Shown: in pieces, positions 48,813 through 57,653 of the stretch
Position numbering within the stretch: the first letter of the stretch is position 1
Layout: each line of letters begins with the position of its first letter
Assembly: GCA_964346395.1 (NCBI GenBank)
Contig: CAYFUT010000004.1
Coordinates: 13,202 to 77,201 of the forward strand
DNA from: CAYFUT01 sp964346395
GTDB taxonomy: Bacteria; Bacillota; Halanaerobiia; Halobacteroidales; Halobacteroidaceae
Direction: 5' to 3'
DNA: 64,000 bases
Program-made: the position numbers and the translations under genes
Notes under the pieces: generated by a model
Database searches by the model: none
Told to the model about the DNA's origin: nothing
What the model saw: only the letters and a program-made list of their open reading frames with translations

Positions 48813-50249
48813 CTACAGTATTAAATCTGCATCTTTGTCGGCTCGAGATTCAAATTCTTCTTTCTTATCAGCAAATTTTTCTCTACCTAAAACACCATAA
48901 GCATATTTTTTACCTAACTCTACTCCCGGCTGATTAAAGGCATTAATATTGTACAGCTGACCGCTAAATGCCGTCTGCAGTTCAAATAGATAAATAAACT
49001 GACCGACAGTAAAGGCATTTACTTCCGGAAACTTAATTGTGCAATTAGGTCGATTATTCTTAGTTAAAGCCAATTCCGTAGCTTTTTTCTCTACTTTAAT
49101 TAATTCATTAAAAGTATGTCCACCTAGATAAGAAACTCCAGAAATCTCTTCATAGCCAGGAGCAATTTCTAATTTTCGTTCATAATTCTCTACTTCCAAA
49201 AACGTAATTACTTTATCATAAGGTCCTTCCATATACAGCTGCGCCTGGGAATGCTGATCAGTAGCTCCCAAAGCTTTAATTGGAGTAGGACCCACATTAA
49301 CTACATTATCTTCCTGATCTAATTTCTTTCCTAATGATTCAGCCCATAACTGCCGATACCAATCGGCTACATCCTTCAGCGAGTGGGAATAAGGCATCAT
49401 TACCGACATCGGCTTACCGTCTTGATCAGCTAGGTACTGTAAAGTAGCATTCAAATAAGCCGGATTTTCCCACAGATCATCAGTCTCACAAATTTCCCGC
49501 ATATATTTAGCCCCGGCTAATAATTCCTCTACATCCACACCAGTAAAAGCAGCAGAAACCAAACCTACCGGCGTAAGAACAGAAAATCTACCCCCTACAT
49601 TGTCCGGAATATAGAAAGTTTTAAATCCTTCTTCTTCCGCAATTTTAATCAAATTCCCGGAATCTTTGCTAGTAGTAGCAATAAAGTGGTCAGCTATATT
49701 CTCCTCGCCTACCTCTTCAGCTACAGCTTCCCGAGCAGTCAAAAACTCACTCATAGTTTCGGCAGTACCGCCGGATTTAGAAATTACATTGAAGACTGTT
49801 TTTTCTAAATCAAGTTTCTCCAGCAGCGACTTTAATCGAGTCGGGTCTACATTATCCGGCGTAAATAATCGAGGACAGCCGCCCCTTGCCTCTTCATCTA
49901 AATTATAATAAGGATCATTTAAAGCAGTCTGCAAAGCAATATTTCCTAGAGCAGAACCGCCAATCCCTAACACAACAAAGTTATCATATTTGGCGCGATG
50001 TTCCTGTGCATATTCTTTAATTTCTCGCGCAATCTCTTGATGAGTATCCGGCAGCGCTTTAAAACCTTTACTTACTGCCTCAATATCTTGTAATTGTTCA
50101 TGAATCTCACTTGCCTGCTCCTGCCTTTCTGCAATGTCTTCTTTAGTATAACCGTGTTCCTCCCCAATCTTATCAGCAAACATATTATTGACATCCAGTT
50201 TAATCCGCATCGATTCCTGCCATTCCTCGTTTTGATAGCGCTTACTCAT
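48813..50249 (-). CDS. pgi: Glucose-6-phosphate isomerase
   Basis: Interconverts glucose 6-phosphate and fructose 6-phosphate. The 478-residue protein has VLGIGGSALGNIALQTAL, FNVISKSGGTAETMSEFL, GGRFSVLTPVGL, the sugar-binding GATDQHSQAQLYMEGP, and the C-terminal GVELGKKYAYGVLG with the catalytic Lys. ATG at 50249 follows AAGGGGG. Standalone gene ended by a terminator. The 247-base upstream spacer contains the hexamer-built terminator of hflC and AT-rich sequence. Confidence 0.96.
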   Translation of the reverse strand: MSKRYQNEEWQESMRIKLDVNNMFADKIGEEHGYTKEDIAERQEQASEIHEQLQDIEAVSKGFKALPDTHQEIAREIKEYAQEHRAKYDNFVVLGIGGSALGNIALQTALNDPYYNLDEEARGGCPRLFTPDNVDPTRLKSLLEKLDLEKTVFNVISKSGGTAETMSEFLTAREAVAEEVGEENIADHFIATTSKDSGNLIKIAEEEGFKTFYIPDNVGGRFSVLTPVGLVSAAFTGVDVEELLAGAKYMREICETDDLWENPAYLNATLQYLADQDGKPMSVMMPYSHSLKDVADWYRQLWAESLGKKLDQEDNVVNVGPTPIKALGATDQHSQAQLYMEGPYDKVITFLEVENYERKLEIAPGYEEISGVSYLGGHTFNELIKVEKKATELALTKNNRPNCTIKFPEVNAFTVGQFIYLFELQTAFSGQLYNINAFNQPGVELGKKYAYGVLGREKFADKKEEFESRADKDADLIL

Positions 50250-50425
50250 ATTTTTTCCCCCTTATTTAGTATTGCCTGTTCTTAACCATTCTAAATAAAT
50301 AGTTCTTTCAAACGTTTGCAGATATTTACAAAAACAAACATATGTAATTTTACCAAATACAATCCACTTGCTTTTTAATTAATTACACAGCTAATATTTA
50401 CCTAAATCACTAGTAATTTTACATT

Positions 50426-50484
50426 AAAAAGAGCTTAAGTTCAAGTCTAAGCAGCAATTTCTTACTTAAACTCAAACTTAAGCT
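50426..50484 (-). terminator. Terminator of hflC built from hexamer repeats
   Basis: A 20-bp stem with several G-U pairs in the minus-strand reading (50432-50451/50465-50484), then TTTTT (50430-50426). Both arms are made of hexamers such as CTTAAG, TTTGAG, TTTAAG, the same units as in the interspersed repeats. Confidence 0.8.
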
Positions 50485-50496
50485 CAAACTTATTTG

Positions 50497-51363
50497 TTAT
50501 TCTACCTGCTCTCCAATATCATTAAAATACTTCAATAAATCACTTTCAGAATCTAGCAGCAAGGTAGTTTTATCTTTCATCGTTTTGCGATAGGTTTCTA
50601 AAGTCTTAATAAAGCGGTAAAATTCAGGATTTTGATTGTACGAATTAGCATAAATTTCTAACGCTTTAGCATCTCCTTCCCCTCGCAGTTGGCGGGCTTT
50701 TTTATTCGCTTCCGCTAGCAGAATAGTGCGTTCTTTTTCCGCTTCCGACCTGATTTCCTTAGCCTGTTGTTCTCCCTCAGCTCGATATTTATTGGCTTCT
50801 TCTTCTCGATTAGCATTCATTCGGGAATAAACAGACTCGGCATTCGCTTCGGGAAGATCAGCCCGCTTGATCCGAACATCAATAATTTCGATCCCCAACC
50901 CTTCGCTATCCTGATCACTCTTTTTAGTTACTTCCTTCATTATTTCTTTTCGCTGCGGCGAGATTATTTCATCCAGGGTATATTCGCCCAGTTCCGCCCT
51001 TACTTCCGAATAAACAATATCATCCAGCTGCGACTGGGCAGCACTCATTGTTCCCGCGGCTTGATAAAATAACAGCGGATCAGTAATTCTCCACCGAGCA
51101 TAATTATCTACTTCTACATTTTTTTCATCAGCCGTATAAACTATTTTAGACTCAGCATCATACTCCAGGATTCGATTATCAAAAGTTCTTACGTTCTGTA
51201 AGAAAGGAATTTTATAACTCAACCCCGGTTCCTTAACGGTTCTCACCGGATCTCCAAATTGTAAAACTACCGCCTGTTCAGTTTCATCCACAATAAAAAA
51301 CACCATATTAGCTGCTATCAGAGCTACTGCTAAAATTAAAGCACCTGCAATTAACTTCTTCAT
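50497..51363 (-). CDS. hflC: HflC, SPFH-domain membrane protein
   Basis: A 288-residue protein: N-terminal membrane helix (GALILAVALIAANMVFFIV), SPFH domain (DETEQAVVLQFGDPVRTVKEPGLSYKIPFLQNVRTFDNRILEYDA, ARWRITDPLLF), coiled coil (EANKYRAEGEQQAKEIRSEAE) and the end IKTLETYRKTM, all typical of HflC. HflK-HflC form a cage in the membrane that controls proteases. Its ATG directly precedes the hflK stop with no gap. The final terminator at 50426 closes the operon. Confidence 0.95.
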   Translation of the reverse strand: MKKLIAGALILAVALIAANMVFFIVDETEQAVVLQFGDPVRTVKEPGLSYKIPFLQNVRTFDNRILEYDAESKIVYTADEKNVEVDNYARWRITDPLLFYQAAGTMSAAQSQLDDIVYSEVRAELGEYTLDEIISPQRKEIMKEVTKKSDQDSEGLGIEIIDVRIKRADLPEANAESVYSRMNANREEEANKYRAEGEQQAKEIRSEAEKERTILLAEANKKARQLRGEGDAKALEIYANSYNQNPEFYRFIKTLETYRKTMKDKTTLLLDSESDLLKYFNDIGEQVE

Positions 51364-52431
51364 TTACTGCGCCCCTCCTTCCCGGTACTGATCCAGATTC
51401 AACATCTTCAGCACTCCTTCTGACTGATTGCCGACGATTACTTTCTCTGTCTTCGGCAGAATTTCTTCCATAGTTTCTAAATATAATCTAGTTCTCGTTA
51501 CTTCTTTTCCTGATTTATACCTCTCCAGTAATTGATTAAAGCGCGCTACATTACCTTCTGCTTCTGCTACCCGCTCTTCTTTATATGCTTCTGCCTGATT
51601 GATGGTTTCAGCAGCCTTACCTTTAGCCTCAGGAATAATTTGATTTCGATACGCCTGCGCCTGATTAACCTTAGTTTGTTTGTCCTCTTTAGCACTAGCC
51701 ACATCTCGATAGGCATCCTCTACTGGAGCAGGAACTTCTACATCCTGAAATAAAAAGTTAACTACATGAATTCCTGAATTATATTCCTCCAGTAGATTCT
51801 GCAGTAAATTTTTCGCTTCCAGCTGAATTTCGGTCTTTTGCGTAGTTAATACTTCAGTTAACCCATTCCGCCCTACTACCTGTCTAAGGGACGCTTCCGA
51901 AGCATCACGGACCGTTTCGTTAGGCTGCTTAATCCAGAATAAATACTGAATCGGATCTTTAATTTTATACTTAACCACTGCATTAGCAGACACAATAGCT
52001 AAATCCCCGGTCAACATCAGCGATTCTCTATCTACTTGTCTATACTCGGCCGGCGGACCCGGGTCAACTGTTCTAAAGCCAATTTCAGTCCGCCGTACTT
52101 TAGTCACCTGCGGAGTGTGCACCGTTTCAATCGGAGCCGGGAGATGATAATGCAGTCCAGACTCTACCTGCCGGACATACTTTCCAAATCGCTTCACCAC
52201 CCCTACTTCCTTCGGGCCAACTTTATAAATCCCGCTGGCCAGATAAATACCTAATACCACCAAAATAACTACTCCCAACGAAAGGCTGCTTAAAAACTTA
52301 AAGAAACCTCCGCCGCCGGAATCTTCTTCCCCAATCTTTTCCACTTCTACTTCCTCTGTTTCTTCTTCTGCCTCATCAGTAAATAATGTCTTAATATCAT
52401 CAAAGAAACTCACTTTATAAATAACCCCCAT
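51364..52431 (-). CDS. hflK: HflK, SPFH-domain membrane protein
   Basis: A 355-residue HflK: acidic cytoplasmic N-terminus (EEETEEVEVEKIGEEDSGGGG), one helix (SLGVVILVVLGIYLASGI), SPFH domain (VGPKEVGVVKRFGKYVRQVESGLHYHLPAPIETVHTPQVTKVRR), the DREMLT-like segment ESLMLTGDLAIVSANAVVKY and coiled coil, ending LNLDQYREGGAQ. The start could be the ATG at 52431 or the GTG at 52413, which is better spaced from GGGGG. It is downstream of a membrane subtilase (90-base spacer), suggesting an unusual protease partner. Confidence 0.95.
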   Translation of the reverse strand: MGVIYKVSFFDDIKTLFTDEAEEETEEVEVEKIGEEDSGGGGFFKFLSSLSLGVVILVVLGIYLASGIYKVGPKEVGVVKRFGKYVRQVESGLHYHLPAPIETVHTPQVTKVRRTEIGFRTVDPGPPAEYRQVDRESLMLTGDLAIVSANAVVKYKIKDPIQYLFWIKQPNETVRDASEASLRQVVGRNGLTEVLTTQKTEIQLEAKNLLQNLLEEYNSGIHVVNFLFQDVEVPAPVEDAYRDVASAKEDKQTKVNQAQAYRNQIIPEAKGKAAETINQAEAYKEERVAEAEGNVARFNQLLERYKSGKEVTRTRLYLETMEEILPKTEKVIVGNQSEGVLKMLNLDQYREGGAQ

Positions 52432-52521
52432 TTCTACTATAAATCTAAAATTATAAAATACAAGTTAACTCCCCAGGAGATAACTGTCTTTTGAAAGGGC
52501 AATTCCCTTTCTATTTAGTTA

Positions 52522-54537
52522 TCACTCAACAATTTCCTCCTTTATCCCTTCAGCTTCTAGCCTCATCAGTTCTTCTTCATCCGCCTGTAACTCCTCAAAT
52601 AAATTCATAAACTGCTCCGGTTGAACAGCAATAGACTTTAAGGCTCGCAGAGCTTTATAGCGGAGCCAGACTGCTTCCTCCTGTCTGATAATATTAATTA
52701 CTTCCGGCAGAGCAGCTTCAGCCGGCGTACCTAACTGGATAAGAACCTCCAATAAGACCTCTTTATCAGCTGAATTATTATCCTTTAAAGCCGCTTTTAT
52801 TCTGTTAACTGCTGTATTAATTGCCCGCTCTGTTTCTAAGCGGCCTAAAATATCCACCGCCAGCTCAGCAACTGCTTGTTCATCATGCTGGGTAAGCTCA
52901 ACCAAATTCTCTACTTCAGACTCTGAAATCTGCGGCCACCAGTCCCTTAACTTGTCGGCTGCCAAGTTATATTCTTCAGCAAACACAAGTATTATGCCCA
53001 CCGGAGCCGGGGAAAATTCAAGCAGTGCTCTAACTGCTGCCTGACCTACCCGGGAAGAAGAAGTCCCCAGTTGCTGCTGAATTAGCTCCTGCGCTTTATC
53101 GGTTCCTCGCTCCGCCAGTACTTCTATACTCAAGATTTGCTGCGCAATGTTCCCCTGGTGTAAAACCTGCTTAAGAACCGGAAGCAGCTGGCCGGAATAA
53201 TCTACTAGTTTATTTTTTAGCAAATCATTTATTCTATGCGACGGACAGCAGCTAAATTTAAGTAGGGTTTCCGGCTTATTACACCGCTGCAGGTAAAATG
53301 ATAATCCCCATTCCAAACCAAATAACACTGCTGTCCAGCCCCACAATAACCAGGGAATAAAAGATAGAAAGGATAATTGGACAGCAATAACTAATCCGCC
53401 GGCTAATAAAACTAAGTAACTGATCATTAATTTGCTTTGTTTCCCGGTAGTAAACAATAAACCGGCGGCTACACTTCCCAACATACTAACTACCGTCAGT
53501 AGTCCTAGATCCTGCTCAACTGCCCATTCAACTGCCTGAGCAGTTCCCCAGCGAAGCTGTTGTCCGGTCAATAATAACAGCGGAAAGCCTACTAAAAACA
53601 ACAGTAAAATAAAAAAGATACCCGCAATTCGATATTTAACCAGCAGTCCTAGAATTAGTGCCAATACTAAACCTAATCCTAAAGTTAAAGCTAATCTCCT
53701 TTTTAGTTGATACCCAGAAATCACTTGCCCCAAAGCCTGAGTTTTATCAATTATTCCTGCCCCTAAATCCCCTGCTTGATAATGCTGAGATGCAATAGGA
53801 ACAGCCGTATCAGCAATTATCTGCCAAGCCTCCTCCAAACTTAACTCCGGCCGATTAATTACCAGTTCAGCTAGCAAACCAACTACCCGCGGAGCAGAAA
53901 ACGAAGTGCCTTCTGCCTGTAAAGTTTTAATCCCTACGCCCCCCGAATAATAATCTCGAGAAATATGGGCTGCGCTCCCCGGCGCCGCTATATCTACATA
54001 AACACCATAATTCGAGTCAGCTAATTTTTCCTCTCGATTAGCATTAGCTACCGCAATAACTTTCTGATACCCCGCCGGATACACAGGTCGGTCAGCATCA
54101 TCATTGCCAGCAGCAGCCACTACTTTCACCCGCTGGCGATTCAACTGCTGAATCAATCGGCGGTGCACTTTATCGTCACCCGCAAAAGAAAGACTAATAT
54201 TCACTATTACCCGCTGCTTTGGATGGCTGCCGGCATATCTTCCTACCCGGCTTAGGCCAGCAAAGTAAAACTCCTGGTCAATTGCTCCCTCACTCCCGAC
54301 TACCGAATAAGGAATGACGGTAACCTCCGGCACTTCCGCAGTTATTACCTGCTTGACAATTTCTCCGTGACTTACCTGCTGACCAGTAGTCAGTTCCCCC
54401 GTCCGGCTGAAGTCATCAAGAATAAAAATAGTCACACTATCTACTGCCGGCTGGTTATAAAAATTAACTACCAGGCCTCCGACAATACCAACTATTACTA
54501 ACATAACTGCTATTACAGCGGCTTTGTTTACTGACAC
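52522..54537 (-). CDS. Membrane-anchored subtilase (S8) with polytopic segment and HEAT repeats
   Basis: A 671-residue protein with an architecture I do not recognise as a named family. Residues 5-27 are a signal-anchor helix. Residues 35-275 are a subtilisin-type domain with an intact triad: Asp in FILDDFSRTG (about 40), His in VSHGEIVKQ (about 56), Ser in EGTSFSAPRVVGLL (about 213), and the oxyanion Asn in AAAGNDDADRP. Residues 278-420 hold five or six membrane helices. Residues 450-671 are helical repeats of HEAT type (for example LSIEVLAERGTDKAQELI, LRYKALRALKSIAVQ). Starts with GTG after AAAAAGGGG. Protease outside, HEAT scaffold inside, next to hflK-hflC: it may be the protease that this SPFH complex regulates. 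Confidence 0.85.
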   Translation of the reverse strand: MSVNKAAVIAVMLVIVGIVGGLVVNFYNQPAVDSVTIFILDDFSRTGELTTGQQVSHGEIVKQVITAEVPEVTVIPYSVVGSEGAIDQEFYFAGLSRVGRYAGSHPKQRVIVNISLSFAGDDKVHRRLIQQLNRQRVKVVAAAGNDDADRPVYPAGYQKVIAVANANREEKLADSNYGVYVDIAAPGSAAHISRDYYSGGVGIKTLQAEGTSFSAPRVVGLLAELVINRPELSLEEAWQIIADTAVPIASQHYQAGDLGAGIIDKTQALGQVISGYQLKRRLALTLGLGLVLALILGLLVKYRIAGIFFILLLFLVGFPLLLLTGQQLRWGTAQAVEWAVEQDLGLLTVVSMLGSVAAGLLFTTGKQSKLMISYLVLLAGGLVIAVQLSFLSFIPWLLWGWTAVLFGLEWGLSFYLQRCNKPETLLKFSCCPSHRINDLLKNKLVDYSGQLLPVLKQVLHQGNIAQQILSIEVLAERGTDKAQELIQQQLGTSSSRVGQAAVRALLEFSPAPVGIILVFAEEYNLAADKLRDWWPQISESEVENLVELTQHDEQAVAELAVDILGRLETERAINTAVNRIKAALKDNNSADKEVLLEVLIQLGTPAEAALPEVINIIRQEEAVWLRYKALRALKSIAVQPEQFMNLFEELQADEEELMRLEAEGIKEEIVE

Positions 54538-54763
54538 ATTTTCTACCCCTTTTTAGCTAGAATCTGCAGAGAAAACTGGGCTGCAAACCAAAATATCCAT
54601 ATTTACTTAGTGAATTTTCTTGGCAATGTATTTTCCTTCTTTCTAGACTAAACAATCAATTCCTTTAAATTTATTCAAACAATAAAACAGGACTACTTAT
54701 CAAATTATGTACTCCAGACTGCTGGGAAGCAGGCCTGATAGAAAATAAATAGCCGCAGCTAAC

Positions 54764-55246
54764 TTAATTTTTCGGATGCTCCTTAACGCTGACCTCTAAT
54801 TTCCCTTGATAAGAACCTGCTTCTAACTGCCACCAGTCTTCCAGCTCGGAAAAATCAATTTTAATCCAGCCGTTATAATTCCCCTTAATATCAAGTAATT
54901 TACCTCTTATGTGGTGGCTGCAATGAAGGTGCTCGAAATTATCAATATTATGTTTCTTATCTTGAACCCAATAATCAATAGCTCGATTTAATTCCGGTGC
55001 ACTTGTAAAATCTAAATCCAACTTCACCATCAATCTTTTGTGTTTTGAGTTTTTTACCTGAAAATGAATCAATTCTTGGGTTATTTCCACCGGATTAATA
55101 TCCAAATTCACCGTTCTTTCCTTATTACTTGGGAATTTAATCTTAATCTGTCGACCCCACTTCTTTCTTTTCCTCTTAGCCTCTGTATCAATCGTAAACG
55201 ATACTACTAATGACACAACTAGTAGTAAAATCACAGTCCGCTTCAT
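54764..55246 (-). CDS. Small exported protein with pilin-like C-terminal strand
   Basis: A 160-residue protein: signal peptide VILLLVVSLVVSFTIDTEA, then a basic patch (KRKRKKWGRQIKIKF) and a beta-rich domain. The C-terminal strand LEAGSYQGKLEVSVKEH matches the A-G/D-x-Y-x-G end of the two other small exported proteins in this cluster (56946-57578, 57654-58136). No family recognised. It follows the 506-residue chaperone-like protein gene after 19 bases. ATG at 55246 has an AGGAGG site. Probably a structural or accessory subunit of a surface structure. Confidence 0.7.
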   Translation of the reverse strand: MKRTVILLLVVSLVVSFTIDTEAKRKRKKWGRQIKIKFPSNKERTVNLDINPVEITQELIHFQVKNSKHKRLMVKLDLDFTSAPELNRAIDYWVQDKKHNIDNFEHLHCSHHIRGKLLDIKGNYNGWIKIDFSELEDWWQLEAGSYQGKLEVSVKEHPKN

Positions 55247-55265
55247 AAATCTTCGCCTCCTATGC

Positions 55266-56786
55266 TTACTTCTTAACCTTAAATTCCTTAGTAACTTTCT
55301 TTATCTCTGCCCCCTTCTGTTGAATAGTAATTTCCGCTTTATAGCTGCCCGGCTTTAGTTTTTCTGCTACCCCGCGCAGCCGCTTACTAGTTAGCGGCAG
55401 TATCTGTTTGTTTTCCTGCGGAATACTTAACTGAACGCGCTCTACAAACTTATCCTTGGTATTTTTAATAATTGCTTTCGCCTGCGGCTGAACAAAAGTT
55501 TTTCCGGTATTATAGAGATCTAACGATAAAAGTTGGCCTTCTTCTACCTGCTTGGTATACAGACTCTTAACTTTAACCTTATAATCGTGGTCTTCACCAA
55601 CCAAAACTGACATGGGAACTTCCTTCTTAGACAGCAGTTTTTCCGTCTGTGGATTAAACGCTTTCAATACAATATTGCCATGATAACTTCCCTTGCTTAC
55701 TTCCTTCGGGACAGCAGTAGTCAAAATAACCTGGCCTTTCTTTCTGGCTCGTAATTGGAAGTTAGTTCTTCCCCGCAGTTTAATCCAGTCTACTAAAGAA
55801 TAATTATAGTCCTGCTTGATATTACTAGTAGTTGCTACCACTTTTGCATCGTTCCCAATCTGGCTGTTTAACCTAATTACTTTACTTTTATGTTCGCCGG
55901 GGCTAAGTTTTAAATCTATTTGTTTCGGCTCGATAGTAAAGGCTCCAATTTCCGCAATGCTAGGAAAGTCAAACTGGCCTTTTTTGACCTGGATAGTCTT
56001 TTCTTCTATAATCTGACCGTGGTCAGCATATTTAAAGAAGACTCGTAAATTATACTTTCCCGGTCCTAGCCGTTTGCTTATATCTCCTAAATACTTCACT
56101 TTACTGCCCGGATACATCCTGGTTTTATCAGATTTAGCTTTATTCCCTTTTGGGCTTTTCAAGGTAACTCGTTCCACTAATCGCCTTTCTGAATCCCGCA
56201 GAGTAGCTTCTCCCGATACTAAATAATCTAACTTAGATGAGTTAGAAATTAATGCTTTAATCTGCGGCTTGTTTTCTTTATCGGAAGTTAATTTAAACTT
56301 AGTTAACTTGGCTTCAGAACGAATTCCCGGCTTATCTACTCTAATATTAACCCGAACTGCATACCGGACCATAAATTTCACCCCGCCTTTTTGTTGGCTG
56401 GGTTTCTGCGGCTCTACCATAATTACTACTGTATTAGAACCAGCAGCACCAAAAGGCACTTCCACCATTCCCGAAACAGTAGTTTTCTCACCCGGATAAA
56501 CCGTTACTTCTTTTTTATCTAATTTAAGCCAGTCAACAGCAGGAAAGTTTTCTTTCTTAGCTTTCTGATATGTAAGGCTGCCATTAGTAAGTTGCACCGG
56601 TTGATAAAACGAAAATTTAACTTTTTCTTCTTCACTGCCAGGAGTTAATTTTAATTTGAATTGCTTAGTATCTCCCGGTTGAGCATCAATATCTACTACC
56701 AGTGGCTTTACCCCAGCTGCAAAAGCACTTACATTAAATATAAATAATGCCAAAATTAATATGATAATAGTAGTTTTTAATCTCAT
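55266..56786 (-). CDS. Exported Ig-like protein, duplicated, chaperone-like
   Basis: A 506-residue exported protein (signal TTIIILILALFIFNVSAFA, start at ATG 56786; the upstream ATG at 56801 overlaps the ribosome site). The mature protein is two similar halves of about 240 residues, each beginning with a beta-sandwich: VKPLVVDIDAQPGDTKQFKL and, in copy two, IEPKQIDLKLSPGEHKSKVI, followed by AVDWLKLDKKEV or LVDWIKLRG. The VYPGEKTTVSGMVEVPFGAAGSN turn resembles periplasmic fimbrial chaperones and WxL-type surface proteins. It may stabilise or present the small neighbours (54764, 56946, 57654). Preceded by a terminator, so it likely has its own promoter. Confidence 0.7.
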   Translation of the reverse strand: MRLKTTIIILILALFIFNVSAFAAGVKPLVVDIDAQPGDTKQFKLKLTPGSEEEKVKFSFYQPVQLTNGSLTYQKAKKENFPAVDWLKLDKKEVTVYPGEKTTVSGMVEVPFGAAGSNTVVIMVEPQKPSQQKGGVKFMVRYAVRVNIRVDKPGIRSEAKLTKFKLTSDKENKPQIKALISNSSKLDYLVSGEATLRDSERRLVERVTLKSPKGNKAKSDKTRMYPGSKVKYLGDISKRLGPGKYNLRVFFKYADHGQIIEEKTIQVKKGQFDFPSIAEIGAFTIEPKQIDLKLSPGEHKSKVIRLNSQIGNDAKVVATTSNIKQDYNYSLVDWIKLRGRTNFQLRARKKGQVILTTAVPKEVSKGSYHGNIVLKAFNPQTEKLLSKKEVPMSVLVGEDHDYKVKVKSLYTKQVEEGQLLSLDLYNTGKTFVQPQAKAIIKNTKDKFVERVQLSIPQENKQILPLTSKRLRGVAEKLKPGSYKAEITIQQKGAEIKKVTKEFKVKK

Positions 56787-56885
56787 AATGCCACTCCTCA
56801 TTTATCATATAATATTAGTTTACTGTAAAAGCAATTTTTTTGCTTAAAAATAAGTTAAAACGTTAGCAAACACTAATTTGCAATA

Positions 56886-56918
56886 AAATAAAGTATAGGC
56901 CAGTTATGGCCTATACTT
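56886..56918 (-). terminator. Terminator after the 56946 surface protein gene
   Basis: Stem of 11 bp (56891-56901/56908-56918), then TTTATTTTATT on the minus strand. Confidence 0.88.
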
Positions 56919-56945
56919 ATATAATGTAAATTATAAACCTTGCTA

Positions 56946-57578
56946 TTATTGAGCACTCACAATTACATCAATTTTCCCACTATAAGTATCCGCTTTTACA
57001 TTCCAGAAATCATCCGGCATAGTAGCTTGAGCTATAACTTCAAATACATTTCCATCACCGTCATTAAGAATTTCTGGCCAATTAGAGATAGTATAAGTAG
57101 CTGGCCAAGAAATTTGATCATCAGTAAAACTATTTTCTTCTTCTAACGAAACAATTGAAATAGCAAATCCATCTTTCCAGCTATTATTCATTTTATCATT
57201 TGGAAAAGAAGGCTCCGTAAAAGTCACATTTATTGGAGTATTCGCTCTTACTTCCACTTGAGTTCTAGCCCAGCGCGTTTCTCCAGGTCTACCGCTAAAA
57301 GAATCTTTTTGGTTTTGTTGCTCTCCAGCAGGTGGCCAAGGTGATACTCTAGATAATGTTGGTGCTTCTCCCGACATCCACTGATCTCCAGAAATATTAT
57401 TAGTATCTAATTTAGCATAGGGATCTACATGCAGATTAATATCTGCTTCATTACTAAGATCAGAACTTAAATTCTGCTCATCACTTTCGGCTAGCACCGG
57501 AAGTGCCACTACCAATAAAGCTATACTTAACAAGGTAATAATTAACGATAATCTAGAAACAACTTTTCTTCTCTTCAT
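56946..57578 (-). CDS. Exported beta-sandwich surface protein
   Basis: A 210-residue protein: signal peptide LSLIITLLSIALLVVALPVLA, then INLHVDPYAKLDTN (the PYAKL motif shared with 57654), a Trp/Pro-rich insert (RVSPWPPAGEQQNQKDSFSG), and a C-terminal strand KADTYSGKIDVIVSAQ matching the A-G/D-x-Y-x-G pattern. It resembles an enlarged paralogue of the next protein. Flanked by terminators on both sides (56886 and 57607), which probably set different expression levels along the cluster. Confidence 0.75.
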   Translation of the reverse strand: MKRRKVVSRLSLIITLLSIALLVVALPVLAESDEQNLSSDLSNEADINLHVDPYAKLDTNNISGDQWMSGEAPTLSRVSPWPPAGEQQNQKDSFSGRPGETRWARTQVEVRANTPINVTFTEPSFPNDKMNNSWKDGFAISIVSLEEENSFTDDQISWPATYTISNWPEILNDGDGNVFEVIAQATMPDDFWNVKADTYSGKIDVIVSAQ

Positions 57579-57606
57579 CTTTTACCCCCGCTTTCCAATT
57601 TGATAT

Positions 57607-57640
57607 CTAAATTAAACGGGCAGGGGAACCCCTACCCGTT
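57607..57640 (-). terminator. Terminator/attenuator after the 57654 gene
   Basis: Stem 57615-57626/57629-57640 (12 bp, one U-G pair on the minus strand) with weak T-tract, so read-through into the next gene is likely. Confidence 0.72.
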
Positions 57641-57653
57641 AATAATCATCTCT

